Source of the DNA: Thermoanaerobaculia bacterium
GTDB lineage: Bacteria > Acidobacteriota > Thermoanaerobaculia > Multivoradales > J023
Assembly (NCBI GenBank): GCA_030431255.1
Contig: JAUIJL010000003.1
Coordinates: 550,711-614,710 of the forward strand
DNA: 64,000 bases
Direction of reading: 5' to 3'
In this document: piece by piece, positions 15,309-25,194 of the stretch
Numbering within the stretch: position 1 is the first letter of the stretch
Layout: the number at the start of each line of letters is the position of its first letter
Made by a program: the position numbers and the translations under genes
The notes under the pieces: generated by a model
What the model was told of the DNA's origin: nothing
The model's database searches: none
The model's input: only the letters and a program-made list of their open reading frames with translations

Positions 15309-17177
15309 ATGATTCGAAAAGCCAACCTCGGTCTGGCCGCGCTCTCCCTCGGCCTGATTCTCCTGCCCTTGACCGCCTTCAAGCCCGGCCTGCCTCCGAC
15401 CTTCAAGGCGGATGAGCCGGCCTATTACCTTGCGGCAGAAAGTCTCGTTCGGGATTTCGACTTGAGGGTCACCAGTGTCGATCTGGAGCGAATTTTCCAG
15501 AGCTTTCCGTATTTCCACGCCAACAACGTCATCGTTTCGAGCGACGACGGCTGGCGGACTCTTTTTTTCGGAAAACCCTATCTCTACTCCCTCGCGGCGG
15601 CACCCTTCGTCGGATTGTGGGGCGCCGCGGGCATGGTCGCGTTCAACATGGTCCTGCTGGTGGCCATGATCTGGATGGGAGCGATTTGGTTGCGGAGATT
15701 CAATCCGGATTGGTTGGCTGATCTCTTCTCGGCGGGATTCTTCTTGCTCGGCATCCCCTTTGCCTACGTCTTCTGGTTACACCCAGAGGTATTCAATATG
15801 TTTGCCGCGGCGGCCTGCCTTTTCTTCGGGCTGGGCATGGCCGGGGACAAGGTGCCTCCCCGGTGGGGTTTGCCCATTTCCGCCGCCTGCTTGGCTGCGG
15901 GGGTGTACAACAAACCTATGTTGGCGGCGATCGGCTTGCCGATTTGTTTCGAGCTTCTGCGGCATCGGCGCTGGCGACACCTCGGGCTGTGGCTGGCCGC
16001 CTCCACGATCACGATCCTTGTCTACGCGGCCGGCTCTTGGGCCCTGACCGGTCATCCCACCGCGTACCTCATCGATTTGCGAGCGGGTTATCCGGTCTTC
16101 GATCCCGGCGCTGAGATGGTCAAGCCGGTGGAGCTCGAGGTGACCCCCGAGGCCGACACCAAGGTGGACGAGGAGGAAAAGAAGAAGGCGGCGGGGTGGT
16201 GGTGGATTTTGGATCGGCCCCATGTTCAAGCCTTTGAGCTGGCCGAAGATATTCCCCATTTCTTTTTCGGCCGCCACACCGGCCTCTTCGTCTACCAGCC
16301 TTTTGCCCTCTTGGCCTTCGTGCTCTTTTTCCTGCACGGTCGTCGACGTGTGATGGGGTGGTCTATCCTGATCTCAGGGCTCTTGGTCGGCGCGTTCTTC
16401 ATGATCATGATCCCTTTCAACTGGCACGGCGGCGGCGGATTTGTCGGCAACCGCTATTTCGTCATGGCATGCCCCGCTTTCATTTTCATCGTCACCCGGA
16501 TCAGGCCGGATTGGCTGGTGATTCCGGTGGCGGCCATGGCCGGAGTATTGGTTGGACCCTTGGTATTGGCTCCCTACGGCTTGGTGGTGCCCCAACCCAC
16601 CTTGCAATCGGTGGTGCGCAATCCGACCTTCAGCGCTTTGCCGTTGGAGCATTCCTTGGGCAAAATTCCCGGCTACAACGGCATGGTTCAGGCCGAGACC
16701 TGGCTGTGGGGACGGAAAGACCACATCCGCGCCACGCCTCAAGGGTTCCTGCTGGTGGCCGGTGGGGATCGGGTGGACATTTGGATCCACAGCAGCAAAC
16801 CCATCGAATCTATGGACATGGAGCTGACCAGCGCCGTGGCCGGCAATCGGACACGTCTGGCGCTCAACGACGTGCGGGAAGAGCTGATTCTCGGTCCCGA
16901 GGCCAAGACACTGACGGTCGAAACCGGGGGGCCGACGGTGCTACGGACGGACCGCAAGCCCTCCAGCTATTTCGAGCTGATGGATTTTTGGCTCTACCAC
17001 TTGACCCTGGAATTCGACCGCGGCGAAATGGCCCAGTGGCAAGGGGAGCATCGTTCAAGCTTTTATAAGGGTGGCACCTTGCGTTTGACCGAGGTGACGT
17101 TCGGCGAGACCGACTCCTCAGACAGTGAGCCGGGGTCTGAATCTTCCACATCCCAAACGACCAAATCGTCGCACTGA
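15309..17177 (+). CDS. Polytopic membrane protein, GT-C glycosyltransferase-like
   Basis: 622 residues from ATG 15309, 13 bp after the SGNH stop. A start at 15267 would overlap that gene and add a non-hydrophobic head. The N-terminus enters the membrane at once (LGLAALSLGLILLPLTAF), and the first outer loop carries acidic KADEPAYYLAAESL, as in GT-C lipid-phosphate-sugar transferases. About eight to ten hydrophobic segments follow up to residue ~430, then a soluble C-terminal beta-rich domain (GGDRVDIWIHSSKPIESMDM ...). It probably transfers a sugar from a polyprenyl-phosphate donor at the outer face of the membrane. No clear family assignment is possible. It closes the glycan region. Confidence 0.7.
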   Translation: MIRKANLGLAALSLGLILLPLTAFKPGLPPTFKADEPAYYLAAESLVRDFDLRVTSVDLERIFQSFPYFHANNVIVSSDDGWRTLFFGKPYLYSLAAAPFVGLWGAAGMVAFNMVLLVAMIWMGAIWLRRFNPDWLADLFSAGFFLLGIPFAYVFWLHPEVFNMFAAAACLFFGLGMAGDKVPPRWGLPISAACLAAGVYNKPMLAAIGLPICFELLRHRRWRHLGLWLAASTITILVYAAGSWALTGHPTAYLIDLRAGYPVFDPGAEMVKPVELEVTPEADTKVDEEEKKKAAGWWWILDRPHVQAFELAEDIPHFFFGRHTGLFVYQPFALLAFVLFFLHGRRRVMGWSILISGLLVGAFFMIMIPFNWHGGGGFVGNRYFVMACPAFIFIVTRIRPDWLVIPVAAMAGVLVGPLVLAPYGLVVPQPTLQSVVRNPTFSALPLEHSLGKIPGYNGMVQAETWLWGRKDHIRATPQGFLLVAGGDRVDIWIHSSKPIESMDMELTSAVAGNRTRLALNDVREELILGPEAKTLTVETGGPTVLRTDRKPSSYFELMDFWLYHLTLEFDRGEMAQWQGEHRSSFYKGGTLRLTEVTFGETDSSDSEPGSESSTSQTTKSSH

Positions 17178-17269
17178 CGGCCCCAGCCGTGTCAGAATAG
17201 TCGCCCCTGTCGCGGTAGATCGAAAGCGACCTAAACCCACCTGAATTTATTTACCGGGAGCCCACATAC

Positions 17270-20200
17270 ATGAGCGGCCCGAGCGATCCCTTCGCCGGCA
17301 TTAATCTAAGTTTCGTCGAGCAGCAATACGCTCGCTTCCTCGAAGATTCCTCTCAAGTCGATGCCGATTGGCGCGCCTATTTCGCCGAGATGGCACAAGG
17401 TGACGGCGACCTGCAAGCCGCCAGGGTGGCGGTCGAAGGACCGGGATTCCGCCTCGCCAGCATCTTTAATCCGCCGTCCGATGCGGCACCGGCGGCGCTG
17501 CCTGTCGTCGAGCCTGACGATCTGCCGGTTTTGGATCCGGCGGTGCTCGAGCGTCGCGTATCCTGGCTGTCCGGGATCAAGACTTTCTCTGGGGTGGCGA
17601 AAGCCGAGCTCGAATGGATCGCCCGTCTGGGCAATGAGCAGGATTACGAGACCGGGATGCTCGTCGGCGAGCAGGGCAGGACGGCTGAAGCGCTCTTCGT
17701 GGTGGTCGACGGCCACCTGGAACGGCGAAGGAACGGGGCGGTCTATGCCACCTTGAATCCGGGAGAGATGGTGGGCGAGCTGGCGGTGCTCGACGGCCAG
17801 CCCTGGTCCGCGGACGTGGTGGCCGGCGGAAAGACGCGTTTGTTGAAGATCGGCCGAGACGAGCTGCTCGGTTTGTGCAAAGCCAGACCCGCGATTGCTT
17901 TGAGCATCATGGAAGGCTTGTCCCAGCGCATGCGCCAACGCAGCTGGCGGCAGGATCGGGTCAATCAGCTCATTCACTCCTATCGCGTGCGGGGTCACCT
18001 CAAAGCCAGCTTGGACCCACTCGGCAGGGAGCGGGGAGCCACTTCGGTGCTCACCCTCGAGCATTGGGGGCTGTCGGATTCAGACCTGGATTCCCTCTTC
18101 TCGGCGACCGCCCTCGGCGGCACCGAGGGGCAAACCGTGGTCATGACCCTGAAGCAGATTTTGGATGTGCTCGAGCACACCTATTGCGGGTCCGTGGGTG
18201 TGCAATTCATGCATATCGACAGTGTCGAGAAGAAGGATTGGTTGATCCAGAACCTCGAGGACTCCCGCAACCACCGGCATCTTTCCACCTCCGAGCAGCG
18301 TCACATCCTGACCAAGCTGATGGACGCCGAGCTCTTCGAGCAATTCATCCACAAGAAATTCCTCGGTGCCAAGCGTTTCTCCCTCGAGGGCGCCGAAACA
18401 CTCATTCCCTTGGTGGATCTCGCCATCGGCGATGCGGCGGCGCAGGGGGTCGACGAGGTGGTGGTGGGCATGGCCCATCGCGGCCGGCTCAATCTGCTGG
18501 TCAACATCATGGGCAAGAGCGCCAGTGAGGTCTTCCGGGAGTTCGCGGACGAGGATCCGGAGAAATTCCTCGGTCGCGGTGACGTCAAGTATCACTTGGG
18601 CTACAGCTCCGATCAAAAGTACGCGGGACGCGACGTCCACTTATCTCTGTGCTTCAACCCCAGCCATTTGGAATTCGTCAACGCCGTGCTCTCGGGACGG
18701 GTCCGGGCGAAGCAAGATCGCTATCAAGACTCCGATCATCGCCGATGCATGGGTATCGCCATCCACGGCGATGCCGCGTTTGCGGGCCAAGGCGTTACCC
18801 AAGAGCTACTGAATATGTCGGAGCTCAACGGCTATCGGGTCGGCGGCACCCTGCACATCATCGTCAACAATCAGATCGGTTTCACCACGCCGCCGGAAAG
18901 CGCCCGGTCCAGCGAATATGCGACCGAGGTTGCACGCATGCTGCAAACCCCGATTTTCCACGTCAACGGCGAGGATCCGGAGGCGGTGGCGCGGGTCGTG
19001 CGCTTTGCCATGGACTATCGCCAAGAATTCCAATCCGACGTGGTGATCGACATGTATTGCTATCGTCGGTACGGACACAACGAAGGGGACGAGCCGTCCT
19101 ACACCCAGCCACAGCTTTATGAGGTGATCCGCAAGCGTAAGTCGGTCCAGGAGTTCTACTTAGACCGGTTGATCGCCCTGGGTGGTGTGACCCAAGAGGA
19201 AGCGGAGACCATTGAAAAGGATCGGCACGACGCCCTGGAGGCGGCGCTGTCCAAAGCCAAGGCTCCGGATTATGAGCTGGTGGGGCCGAGCTCCGGGGCC
19301 GGGGTGTGGGCTCCCTACAAAGGGGGGCTCGACAAAGACACCGATGAGGTGCCCACCGGAGTGGAGAAGGACCGGCTGACCAAGCTTCTCCTGGCGACCA
19401 CGGAGGCGCCGGCTGAGCTGAATCTCAACCCCAAGCTGGGCCGATTCATGAAGCTACGGCGAGAGATGGCAGACGGCGAGAAACCTCTGGATTGGGGCAC
19501 CGCCGAGGCCTTGGCTTTTGCCTCCCTGGTCACCGAGGGATTCCGGGTGCGTTTGTCGGGCCAGGATTCCGGCAGGGGCACGTTCAGTCACCGCCACTCG
19601 GTGTTGCACGACACCGAAAACGGTCGGCGTTACATACCGCTGCAGCATCTGGACGCGGATCAAGCGCCTTTCCAAGTCTTCGATAGCCCGTTGTCGGAAA
19701 TCGGCGTGCTCGGTTTCGAGTACGGCTACAGCCTCGACACTCCGGACGGCTTGGTGTTGTGGGAGGCGCAATTCGGCGATTTCTGCAACGTGGCGCAGGT
19801 GATCATCGATCAATTCATCACCTCCGGTGAGGACAAATGGCGTCGCCTTTCGGGTTTGGTCATGCTTTTGCCTCACGGTTTCGAAGGCCAAGGTCCGGAG
19901 CATTCGAGCGCTCGTCTCGAACGGTTCCTCAATATGTGTGCGGAGGACAACATCCAAGTCGTCAATCTGACGACACCGGCGCAAATCTTCCACTGCCTGC
20001 GGCGCCAGGTGCTGAGGCCCTGGAGAAAACCCTTGGTGGTCATGACCCCCAAGAGCTTGTTGCGCCTGCCGGCGGCGGTCTCCACCCTCGAAGACCTGGC
20101 GGAGGGCTCCTTCCAGCGGTTGATCGGCGATGTGTGGCAGGAGGCGGAGCCCAAGGGCGTCAAGCAGGTGCTTCTCACCAGCGGCAAGGTGTATTACGAG

Positions 20201-20557
20201 CTCGAGGATGCCCGCCAGAAGGCTGGCCGCAAAGACCTGGCGCTGCTGCGTCTCGAGCAGTACTACCCGCTGGATCGCGAGCTCTTGGAGCAGACCCTCA
20301 GCCCCTACGCCGATGGCATCCCGGTCGTTTGGGTCCAAGAAGAGCCTCGAAACATGGGGGCCTGGAGCTTCTTGCAGTGGACGTTCGAGAACAATTTATT
20401 CGGTCGCTGGCCCATGTATTGCGTCAGCCGACCCGGATCCGCCAGCCCGGCTACGGGATCCGCGGCCGCCCATCGCAAAGAGCAAGCGAATCTGATCGAG
20501 CGAGCCCTCAGCTTCGACCCGAACGGCTCGGGTTCCAAGGGTGAGGCGCTGGGCTGA
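17270..20557 (+). CDS. sucA: 2-oxoglutarate dehydrogenase E1 with cNMP-binding-like domain
   Basis: 1095 residues, against about 930 in E. coli. The N-terminal segment (SFVEQQYARFLEDSSQVDAD) and the core from about residue 230 (VNQLIHSYRVRGHLKASLDP) are typical OdhA/SucA: GMAHRGRLNLLVNIMGK, GDAAFAGQGVTQELLNMSEL, VNNQIGFTTPPESARSSEY (TPP-binding region) and the C-terminal transketolase part. It decarboxylates 2-oxoglutarate and succinylates the lipoyl group of SucB. The odd part is residues ~98-222, a CRP-type cyclic-nucleotide-binding fold (ALFVVVDGHLERRRNG, MVGELAVLDGQPWSADVVAG, SIMEGLSQRMRQ). The phosphate-binding Arg of the RSA motif is Trp179 (WSA). The first gene of sucA-sucB-lpdA, it has GGGAG upstream of its ATG. 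Confidence 0.95.
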   Translation: MSGPSDPFAGINLSFVEQQYARFLEDSSQVDADWRAYFAEMAQGDGDLQAARVAVEGPGFRLASIFNPPSDAAPAALPVVEPDDLPVLDPAVLERRVSWLSGIKTFSGVAKAELEWIARLGNEQDYETGMLVGEQGRTAEALFVVVDGHLERRRNGAVYATLNPGEMVGELAVLDGQPWSADVVAGGKTRLLKIGRDELLGLCKARPAIALSIMEGLSQRMRQRSWRQDRVNQLIHSYRVRGHLKASLDPLGRERGATSVLTLEHWGLSDSDLDSLFSATALGGTEGQTVVMTLKQILDVLEHTYCGSVGVQFMHIDSVEKKDWLIQNLEDSRNHRHLSTSEQRHILTKLMDAELFEQFIHKKFLGAKRFSLEGAETLIPLVDLAIGDAAAQGVDEVVVGMAHRGRLNLLVNIMGKSASEVFREFADEDPEKFLGRGDVKYHLGYSSDQKYAGRDVHLSLCFNPSHLEFVNAVLSGRVRAKQDRYQDSDHRRCMGIAIHGDAAFAGQGVTQELLNMSELNGYRVGGTLHIIVNNQIGFTTPPESARSSEYATEVARMLQTPIFHVNGEDPEAVARVVRFAMDYRQEFQSDVVIDMYCYRRYGHNEGDEPSYTQPQLYEVIRKRKSVQEFYLDRLIALGGVTQEEAETIEKDRHDALEAALSKAKAPDYELVGPSSGAGVWAPYKGGLDKDTDEVPTGVEKDRLTKLLLATTEAPAELNLNPKLGRFMKLRREMADGEKPLDWGTAEALAFASLVTEGFRVRLSGQDSGRGTFSHRHSVLHDTENGRRYIPLQHLDADQAPFQVFDSPLSEIGVLGFEYGYSLDTPDGLVLWEAQFGDFCNVAQVIIDQFITSGEDKWRRLSGLVMLLPHGFEGQGPEHSSARLERFLNMCAEDNIQVVNLTTPAQIFHCLRRQVLRPWRKPLVVMTPKSLLRLPAAVSTLEDLAEGSFQRLIGDVWQEAEPKGVKQVLLTSGKVYYELEDARQKAGRKDLALLRLEQYYPLDRELLEQTLSPYADGIPVVWVQEEPRNMGAWSFLQWTFENNLFGRWPMYCVSRPGSASPATGSAAAHRKEQANLIERALSFDPNGSGSKGEALG

Positions 20558-20673
20558 GGTCCCGAAGATCAAAGAAGATTTGAAATTTCGCGATTGAAAC
20601 CAAAGATAAAAACGTTGAGACGGAAACAAAGGCCCACGGTGTTCCCGTGGCGTCGCAAGGTTAGGGGAAGAAC

Positions 20674-21921
20674 ATGCCCATCGAGCTGAAAGTGCCCACC
20701 GTGGGGGAGTCGATCACCGAGGTAATGATCGGTGAATGGCTGAAGAAGGAAGGCGATTACGCCGCCGAGGACGAGCCCGTGGTGGTCATCGAAACCGACA
20801 AAGTGAACGTCGAGCTGCCGGCGCCGATCAGTGGCGTGATTTCCAAGATCACCAAGGGTGACGGTGAGGACGCCGAGGTGGGCGATGTGATCGGCTTCAT
20901 GGAAGCCGCCGAAGCTCCCGAGGGAGCCGTAGACGCCAAGGAAAGCGGCGAGGAGCAAGCCTCCTCGGCCTCGGATCAGGAAACGAAGCCGGAAACCGCG
21001 GACGCCGCCGGCGGCGAGGCGAAGTCGTCCTCGGGATCCGAGGATGGGAAGCGGGTGATGCCGGCTGCGTCCAGGGCGCTGGCGCAATCGGGCCTTTCCG
21101 CGGACGAGGTCGAGGCCACCGGCCCCGGAGGTCGTTTGCTGAAAGAAGACGTCCAACGCCACGGCTCCAAATCCGCCGGCGCCGCCGAGAGCGAACCCGA
21201 GAAACCCGCTGCCGAAGGCTCGCGAACCGAGAAAGTGGTGTCCATGACGCCCCTGCGTCGGCGGGTGGCCGCTCGCTTGGTGGAGTCGCAGCAGAACGCC
21301 GCGTTGCTCACCACCTTCAACGAGGTGGATATGTCGCAGGTCATGGCTTTGCGCAAGCAATACCAAGACCGTTTTGTCGATCGCCACGGCATCAAACTAG
21401 GCTTCATGTCGTTCTTCATCAAAGCCGCTGTCGAGGCTTTGAAAGAGGTGCCGGTGGTCAACGCCAGGGTCGATGATCAGAGCGTGGTCTACCACAACTA
21501 CTACGACGTCGGCGTGGCCGTGGGCGGTGGCAAGGGATTGGTGGTGCCGGTGATCCGCAACGCCGAGCGTTTGTCATTCGCCGAGGTGGAGAAGACCATC
21601 GCCGAGCTGGCGGGTCGAGCGAAGTCCGGCAAGCTCAAGCTGGAAGAGCTGCAGGGCGGGACCTTCACCATTTCCAACGGCGGAATCTACGGCTCGCTGC
21701 TGTCGACGCCGATCGTCAACCCGCCCCAGAGCGGCATTCTCGGCCTACACAAAATCGAGGAGCGCCCTGTGGCCGTCAACGGCGAGGTCGTGGTCCGTCC
21801 GATGATGTATCTGGCCTTGTCTTACGATCACCGGATTATCGATGGCCGCGAGGCGGTCACCTTCCTGGTGAAGATCAAAGAGCGCATTGAGGATCCGTCG
21901 CGGATTCTTTTGGAGATATGA
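20674..21921 (+). CDS. sucB: Dihydrolipoyl succinyltransferase (2-OGDH E2)
   Basis: 415 residues, close to the family norm. An N-terminal lipoyl domain carries the modified Lys in [13 protein letters not shown] (about residue 44). An acidic Ala/Glu/Ser linker follows, then an E1/E3-binding domain ([34 protein letters not shown]). The catalytic acyltransferase domain has [17 protein letters not shown] and the active-site [12 protein letters not shown]. It passes the succinyl group from the lipoyl arm to CoA. The 116-bp gap after sucA holds a 6-bp hairpin (CCACGG/CCGTGG, 20634-20650) just before the ribosome site. That might tune translation relative to sucA. Confidence 0.96.
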   Translation: MPIELKVPTVGESITEVMIGEWLKKEGDYAAEDEPVVVIETDKVNVELPAPISGVISKITKGDGEDAEVGDVIGFMEAAEAPEGAVDAKESGEEQASSASDQETKPETADAAGGEAKSSSGSEDGKRVMPAASRALAQSGLSADEVEATGPGGRLLKEDVQRHGSKSAGAAESEPEKPAAEGSRTEKVVSMTPLRRRVAARLVESQQNAALLTTFNEVDMSQVMALRKQYQDRFVDRHGIKLGFMSFFIKAAVEALKEVPVVNARVDDQSVVYHNYYDVGVAVGGGKGLVVPVIRNAERLSFAEVEKTIAELAGRAKSGKLKLEELQGGTFTISNGGIYGSLLSTPIVNPPQSGILGLHKIEERPVAVNGEVVVRPMMYLALSYDHRIIDGREAVTFLVKIKERIEDPSRILLEI

Positions 21922-21922
21922 G

Positions 21923-23314
21923 ATGAGCACCGAAGCGCAACATGACCTGGTGGTAATCGGCGCCGGGCCGGGGGGCTATGTCGCCGCCATCCGGGCCGCC
22001 CAACTAGGTCTCAACGTCGGCATTGTCGAAAAGGAGCCGGCCCTCGGCGGAACCTGCTTGCGAGTGGGATGCATTCCGTCCAAGGCCCTGCTCGAAGCCA
22101 GTGAGCGATACGAAGAGGCCCGCAAGGGATTGAAACGATTCGGGGTCAAAGTCAGCGGCGTCGAGCTCGATCTGCCGGCGATGATGAAGCACAAAGATCG
22201 GACGGTCAAAGCCCTGACCTCCGGGGTCGCCGGTTTGATGAAGAAAAATAAGATCACCCGCTACTCCGGTCACGGCAAGATCGATGGCGCCGGCACGGTG
22301 GTGGTCGAAGGGGACGAGCCCGCGCGGATCAAGACCGACAAGATTCTGATCGCCACCGGCTCGGCCGTCTCGACGCTGCCGGGCATTGAGATGGATTGGG
22401 ACCGCATCGGTGGATCCACGGAAGCCATCGCCTATCCCGAGGTCCCGGAGCACCTTGTAGTGATCGGTGCCGGCGTGATCGGCCTAGAGCTGGGCTCCGT
22501 TTGGGCTCGATTGGGCTCGAAGGTCACGGTGCTCGAATACATGGATCGCATTCTGCCGGGCATGGACGGGGAGACCGCGGCCCTGGCGCAGAAGATTTTC
22601 AAGAAGCAAGGCTTGGACTTCCACCTCGGCGTCAAGGTCACCGGCGCGCGGGTCGAGGGTGAGCAGTGCGTGGTGGAAGCCGAGGGCCGAGATCCGATCA
22701 CCTGCGATCGGGTGCTGGTCGCCATCGGCCGTCGACCCTATACGGACAACTTGGGGTTGGAGACGGTGGGCATCGAAACCAGCCGGCGCGGGCAGATTCC
22801 CGTGGACGGCAGCTACAAGACCTCCGTCGACGGTATCTACGCCATCGGCGACGTCATCGACGGACCGATGCTCGCCCACAAAGCGGAAGAAGAGGGCATG
22901 GCCTGCGTCGAAGGCTTTGCGACCGGTTATGGCCACGTGAATTACAACGCCATCCCGGGCGTGGTCTACACCCACCCGGAAATTGCTTCCGTGGGAAAAA
23001 CCGAAGAAGAGCTGATGGAAGCGGGTGTCGACTATAAGGTCGGAAAGTTCCCCTTCATGGCCAACGGTCGGGCAAAAGCTTTGGCCCAAACCGACGGCCA
23101 AGTCAAGATCCTCGCCCATGCGGGCACGGATCGCGTGTTGGGAGCCCACATCATCGGCCCGCGGGCTGGAGACTTGATCGCCGAAGCCGCGGTGGCGATC
23201 GAATACGGTGCTTCGAGCGAGGATATCGCCCGAGCGTCCCACGCCCATCCGACCCTGGCGGAGGTGATCAAGGAAGCTGCCCTCGGCGTCGAAGGTCGCT
23301 CGCTCAATATTTGA
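21923..23314 (+). CDS. lpdA: Dihydrolipoyl dehydrogenase (E3)
   Basis: 463 residues from ATG 21923, one base after the sucB stop, with GGAG 7 nt upstream. A longer in-frame start inside sucB is rejected. The FAD-binding VVIGAGPGGYVAAIRAAQLG, the redox-active disulfide GGTCLRVGCIPSKALL, the NAD-binding VIGAGVIGLELGSVWARLGS, the second FAD motif YAIGDVIDGPMLAHKAEEEG and the C-terminal His-Glu region AHPTLAEVIKEAAL are all present. It reoxidises the dihydrolipoyl arm of SucB with NAD+. With sucA and sucB it forms a complete 2-oxoglutarate dehydrogenase operon. It may also serve other lipoyl complexes. Confidence 0.96.
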   Translation: MSTEAQHDLVVIGAGPGGYVAAIRAAQLGLNVGIVEKEPALGGTCLRVGCIPSKALLEASERYEEARKGLKRFGVKVSGVELDLPAMMKHKDRTVKALTSGVAGLMKKNKITRYSGHGKIDGAGTVVVEGDEPARIKTDKILIATGSAVSTLPGIEMDWDRIGGSTEAIAYPEVPEHLVVIGAGVIGLELGSVWARLGSKVTVLEYMDRILPGMDGETAALAQKIFKKQGLDFHLGVKVTGARVEGEQCVVEAEGRDPITCDRVLVAIGRRPYTDNLGLETVGIETSRRGQIPVDGSYKTSVDGIYAIGDVIDGPMLAHKAEEEGMACVEGFATGYGHVNYNAIPGVVYTHPEIASVGKTEEELMEAGVDYKVGKFPFMANGRAKALAQTDGQVKILAHAGTDRVLGAHIIGPRAGDLIAEAAVAIEYGASSEDIARASHAHPTLAEVIKEAALGVEGRSLNI

Positions 23315-23333
23315 GGTCAGACGACCCTTGAAG

Positions 23334-24812
23334 TCACACAGCCAGCTTCATGTGGGCTCGCATCTGCTCGGCGGTGTGTGAATCGCCGATGGCCACGGCG
23401 TGGTCGTGGAGCCAGGCGAACATCGAGTGGGCCAGGGCTTTCTGACCCTGGGTGTTGTAGAGCTCCGCCGATCCGTTCCAGACGGCAACCCGAACTTGGT
23501 AGAAGGTGAGGCTGAGGGCTGCGCCGGCTTGCAGCGCCTCGTCGAACCTCCGACAAAACGCCAGCCAGGCCTCCAGATGGTGGATCGGCTCGAGGATCTC
23601 CTCGTCGTCCTCACCCAGCTGATTCAGGGCCTCGGCGGACTCCTCCAGGCTGGACAGACGATGAGCCTGCTGGTCGTGGAGCCAACCTTGGGCCACTTCC
23701 GGGTCGAGGGCCAAGCCGGTGGTCTCTGAGAGCTCTTGCCAGGAGTCGGCCACGCTCTCGTAGATGGCTTGGGTCGCCGCTCCGGGATCGATGCCCAAGG
23801 CCTCGCAGCGACTCTCGACCCATGCCGCGAAGTCTGTGCTGGACATGACCTTTCGCCACGCTGAGGCAGTGGCGGTGGGGTCGGTGGCCCGCACGGTATG
23901 AGCCATGGCCTCCAAGGTCGGCTCATGGGCGGGCGATTCCACCGAGGCCTCTGCCTCGGTCAAGAGCTCGGTCGACGGCTCCAGGTGTTGCTGAGCCCGG
24001 AGCAGCAGGGGACGGGTGGCCCACGGGCGGGGAGCCAGAATCCACGTGAGCCCCAGCATCAGTCGTCGGGCTCGGCGCTTCCAAGAGGGATGCTCTGCGC
24101 TTTGGGGGTCGCCGTCGTCGGTGAGCGCGAGGCTGATTTGGCGCAAGAAGGCGCCCAGGCGGGTCCAACGGGCGCCCCGATGAATCAACGGGATGCGATA
24201 CCAGTGGCCTTTCTCCGCAGCTTGTAGAAGCAACCACTCGTGGGCCAGCTGGGCGTCTTTTCGGCCACAAGCCTTGGATGGAAACCGCAAGATCGTCTCC
24301 ATCAAAAAACGGGTCCGTCGGCGATCCCCACGCAAATCCGAAAGCAAGGCGTCAGCGAGAAGATCCGTGGATAGCAGGATGCCTTGCGGAGGCTTGGAGC
24401 GATCCACCAACCACCGGTCGATCGGTAGGGAGCCGAAGGGCTCGGTGTGCTTCATTCTCGCCAAGAGCGCCGCGCACAATGCCCCGGTCTTCGGCCGGAG
24501 GGTCCAGGTGAAGTTGGCCAGCAGCGAGAAACGGTAGATCCAGCGGATGGCTCCGAAGGGTTGAACCAAAAGCCGGATCCAGAGGTTGGGGAATAACACG
24601 AGGGCGGCGAGAGGGTAGGTCCAATGGAATGCCGGAGCTTCACCCGCGGCGATCAAGGACACGACCACGAGGGCCGGCAGGCCGACGAAGAACCAAACGG
24701 CGGTAAACCACTGGCTTGGGGCCACCAGACGTTGCTCCCGGGCTTCTCGACGGCGATTCCGATAACGGAGCAAGAGGCCGAGGGCGATTCCCAACAGGCA
24801 TCCGGGATTCAA
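23334..24812 (-). CDS. Unknown membrane protein in the hsp70-like operon
   Basis: 492 residues, probably starting at TTG (24810-24812) with GGAG 9 nt upstream. I do not recognise the family. The N-terminal 110 residues hold three hydrophobic stretches (GCLLGIALGLLL, TAVWFFVGLPALVVVSLIAA, WTYPLAALVLFPNLWIRLLV), and a fourth lies near residues 250-270. The remainder is a large helical, probably cytoplasmic part with Ala/Leu/Glu-rich repeats that could be TPR-like (LEAWLAFCRRFDEALQAGAA, YNTQGQKALAHSMFAWLHDH). It is the last gene after the Hsp70-like and J-like genes, 22 bp downstream of the latter. A role as membrane anchor or client receptor for that chaperone pair is inference. Confidence 0.7.
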   Translation of the reverse strand: MNPGCLLGIALGLLLRYRNRRREAREQRLVAPSQWFTAVWFFVGLPALVVVSLIAAGEAPAFHWTYPLAALVLFPNLWIRLLVQPFGAIRWIYRFSLLANFTWTLRPKTGALCAALLARMKHTEPFGSLPIDRWLVDRSKPPQGILLSTDLLADALLSDLRGDRRRTRFLMETILRFPSKACGRKDAQLAHEWLLLQAAEKGHWYRIPLIHRGARWTRLGAFLRQISLALTDDGDPQSAEHPSWKRRARRLMLGLTWILAPRPWATRPLLLRAQQHLEPSTELLTEAEASVESPAHEPTLEAMAHTVRATDPTATASAWRKVMSSTDFAAWVESRCEALGIDPGAATQAIYESVADSWQELSETTGLALDPEVAQGWLHDQQAHRLSSLEESAEALNQLGEDDEEILEPIHHLEAWLAFCRRFDEALQAGAALSLTFYQVRVAVWNGSAELYNTQGQKALAHSMFAWLHDHAVAIGDSHTAEQMRAHMKLAV

Positions 24813-24834
24813 GGCAAGGTGCTCCGGCCGTCTT

Positions 24835-25164
24835 TCATCGCTTCCAGCCCAGGGCTTTGAAGGCCTCCGGCCACGGTCCGTCCAGGGGAGCTTCGGTGGC
24901 CTGTGTCAAAGGCTCCGCCGGCAGCTGGGCCCAAAGCTCGTGCACGATCCGGGATTTGGGATCTCGCAGCTGGGCCATGGCCGCCCGAACCCGCTCCGCG
25001 TCCCGTTCCTGATGGCCCATGGGAGTGGAATAGGTCTTGGCGTCGGCCATGCCGATTTCCAACATGGCGAGCAGCTTCTGACCCGCCATTTCCACATCCA
25101 TGACGCTGCATTCGGAGCTCAGCTCCAACACATAGAAGGCGTTTTGGGTGATATTTCGGCTCAT
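24835..25164 (-). CDS. Small J-domain-like protein lacking HPD
   Basis: 109 residues. The helical pattern NAFYVLELSSECSVMDVEMA ... AERVRAAMAQLRDPKSRIVHELW follows J-domain helices I-IV (compare FYxxLGLxxxAsxxEI and LxDPxxRxxYD). The HPD loop between helices II and III is absent, replaced by MADAKTYS. It sits 30 bp downstream of a divergent Hsp70 gene and 22 bp upstream of a membrane-protein gene, all on one strand. That context supports a J-like co-factor or a docking subunit that binds Hsp70 without stimulating its ATPase by the usual route. The ribosome site is weak. The J-like call is from pattern only. Confidence 0.68.
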   Translation of the reverse strand: MSRNITQNAFYVLELSSECSVMDVEMAGQKLLAMLEIGMADAKTYSTPMGHQERDAERVRAAMAQLRDPKSRIVHELWAQLPAEPLTQATEAPLDGPWPEAFKALGWKR

Positions 25165-25194
25165 GGAGAGGGTGCCGGCTCGGATTGCGGCCGA

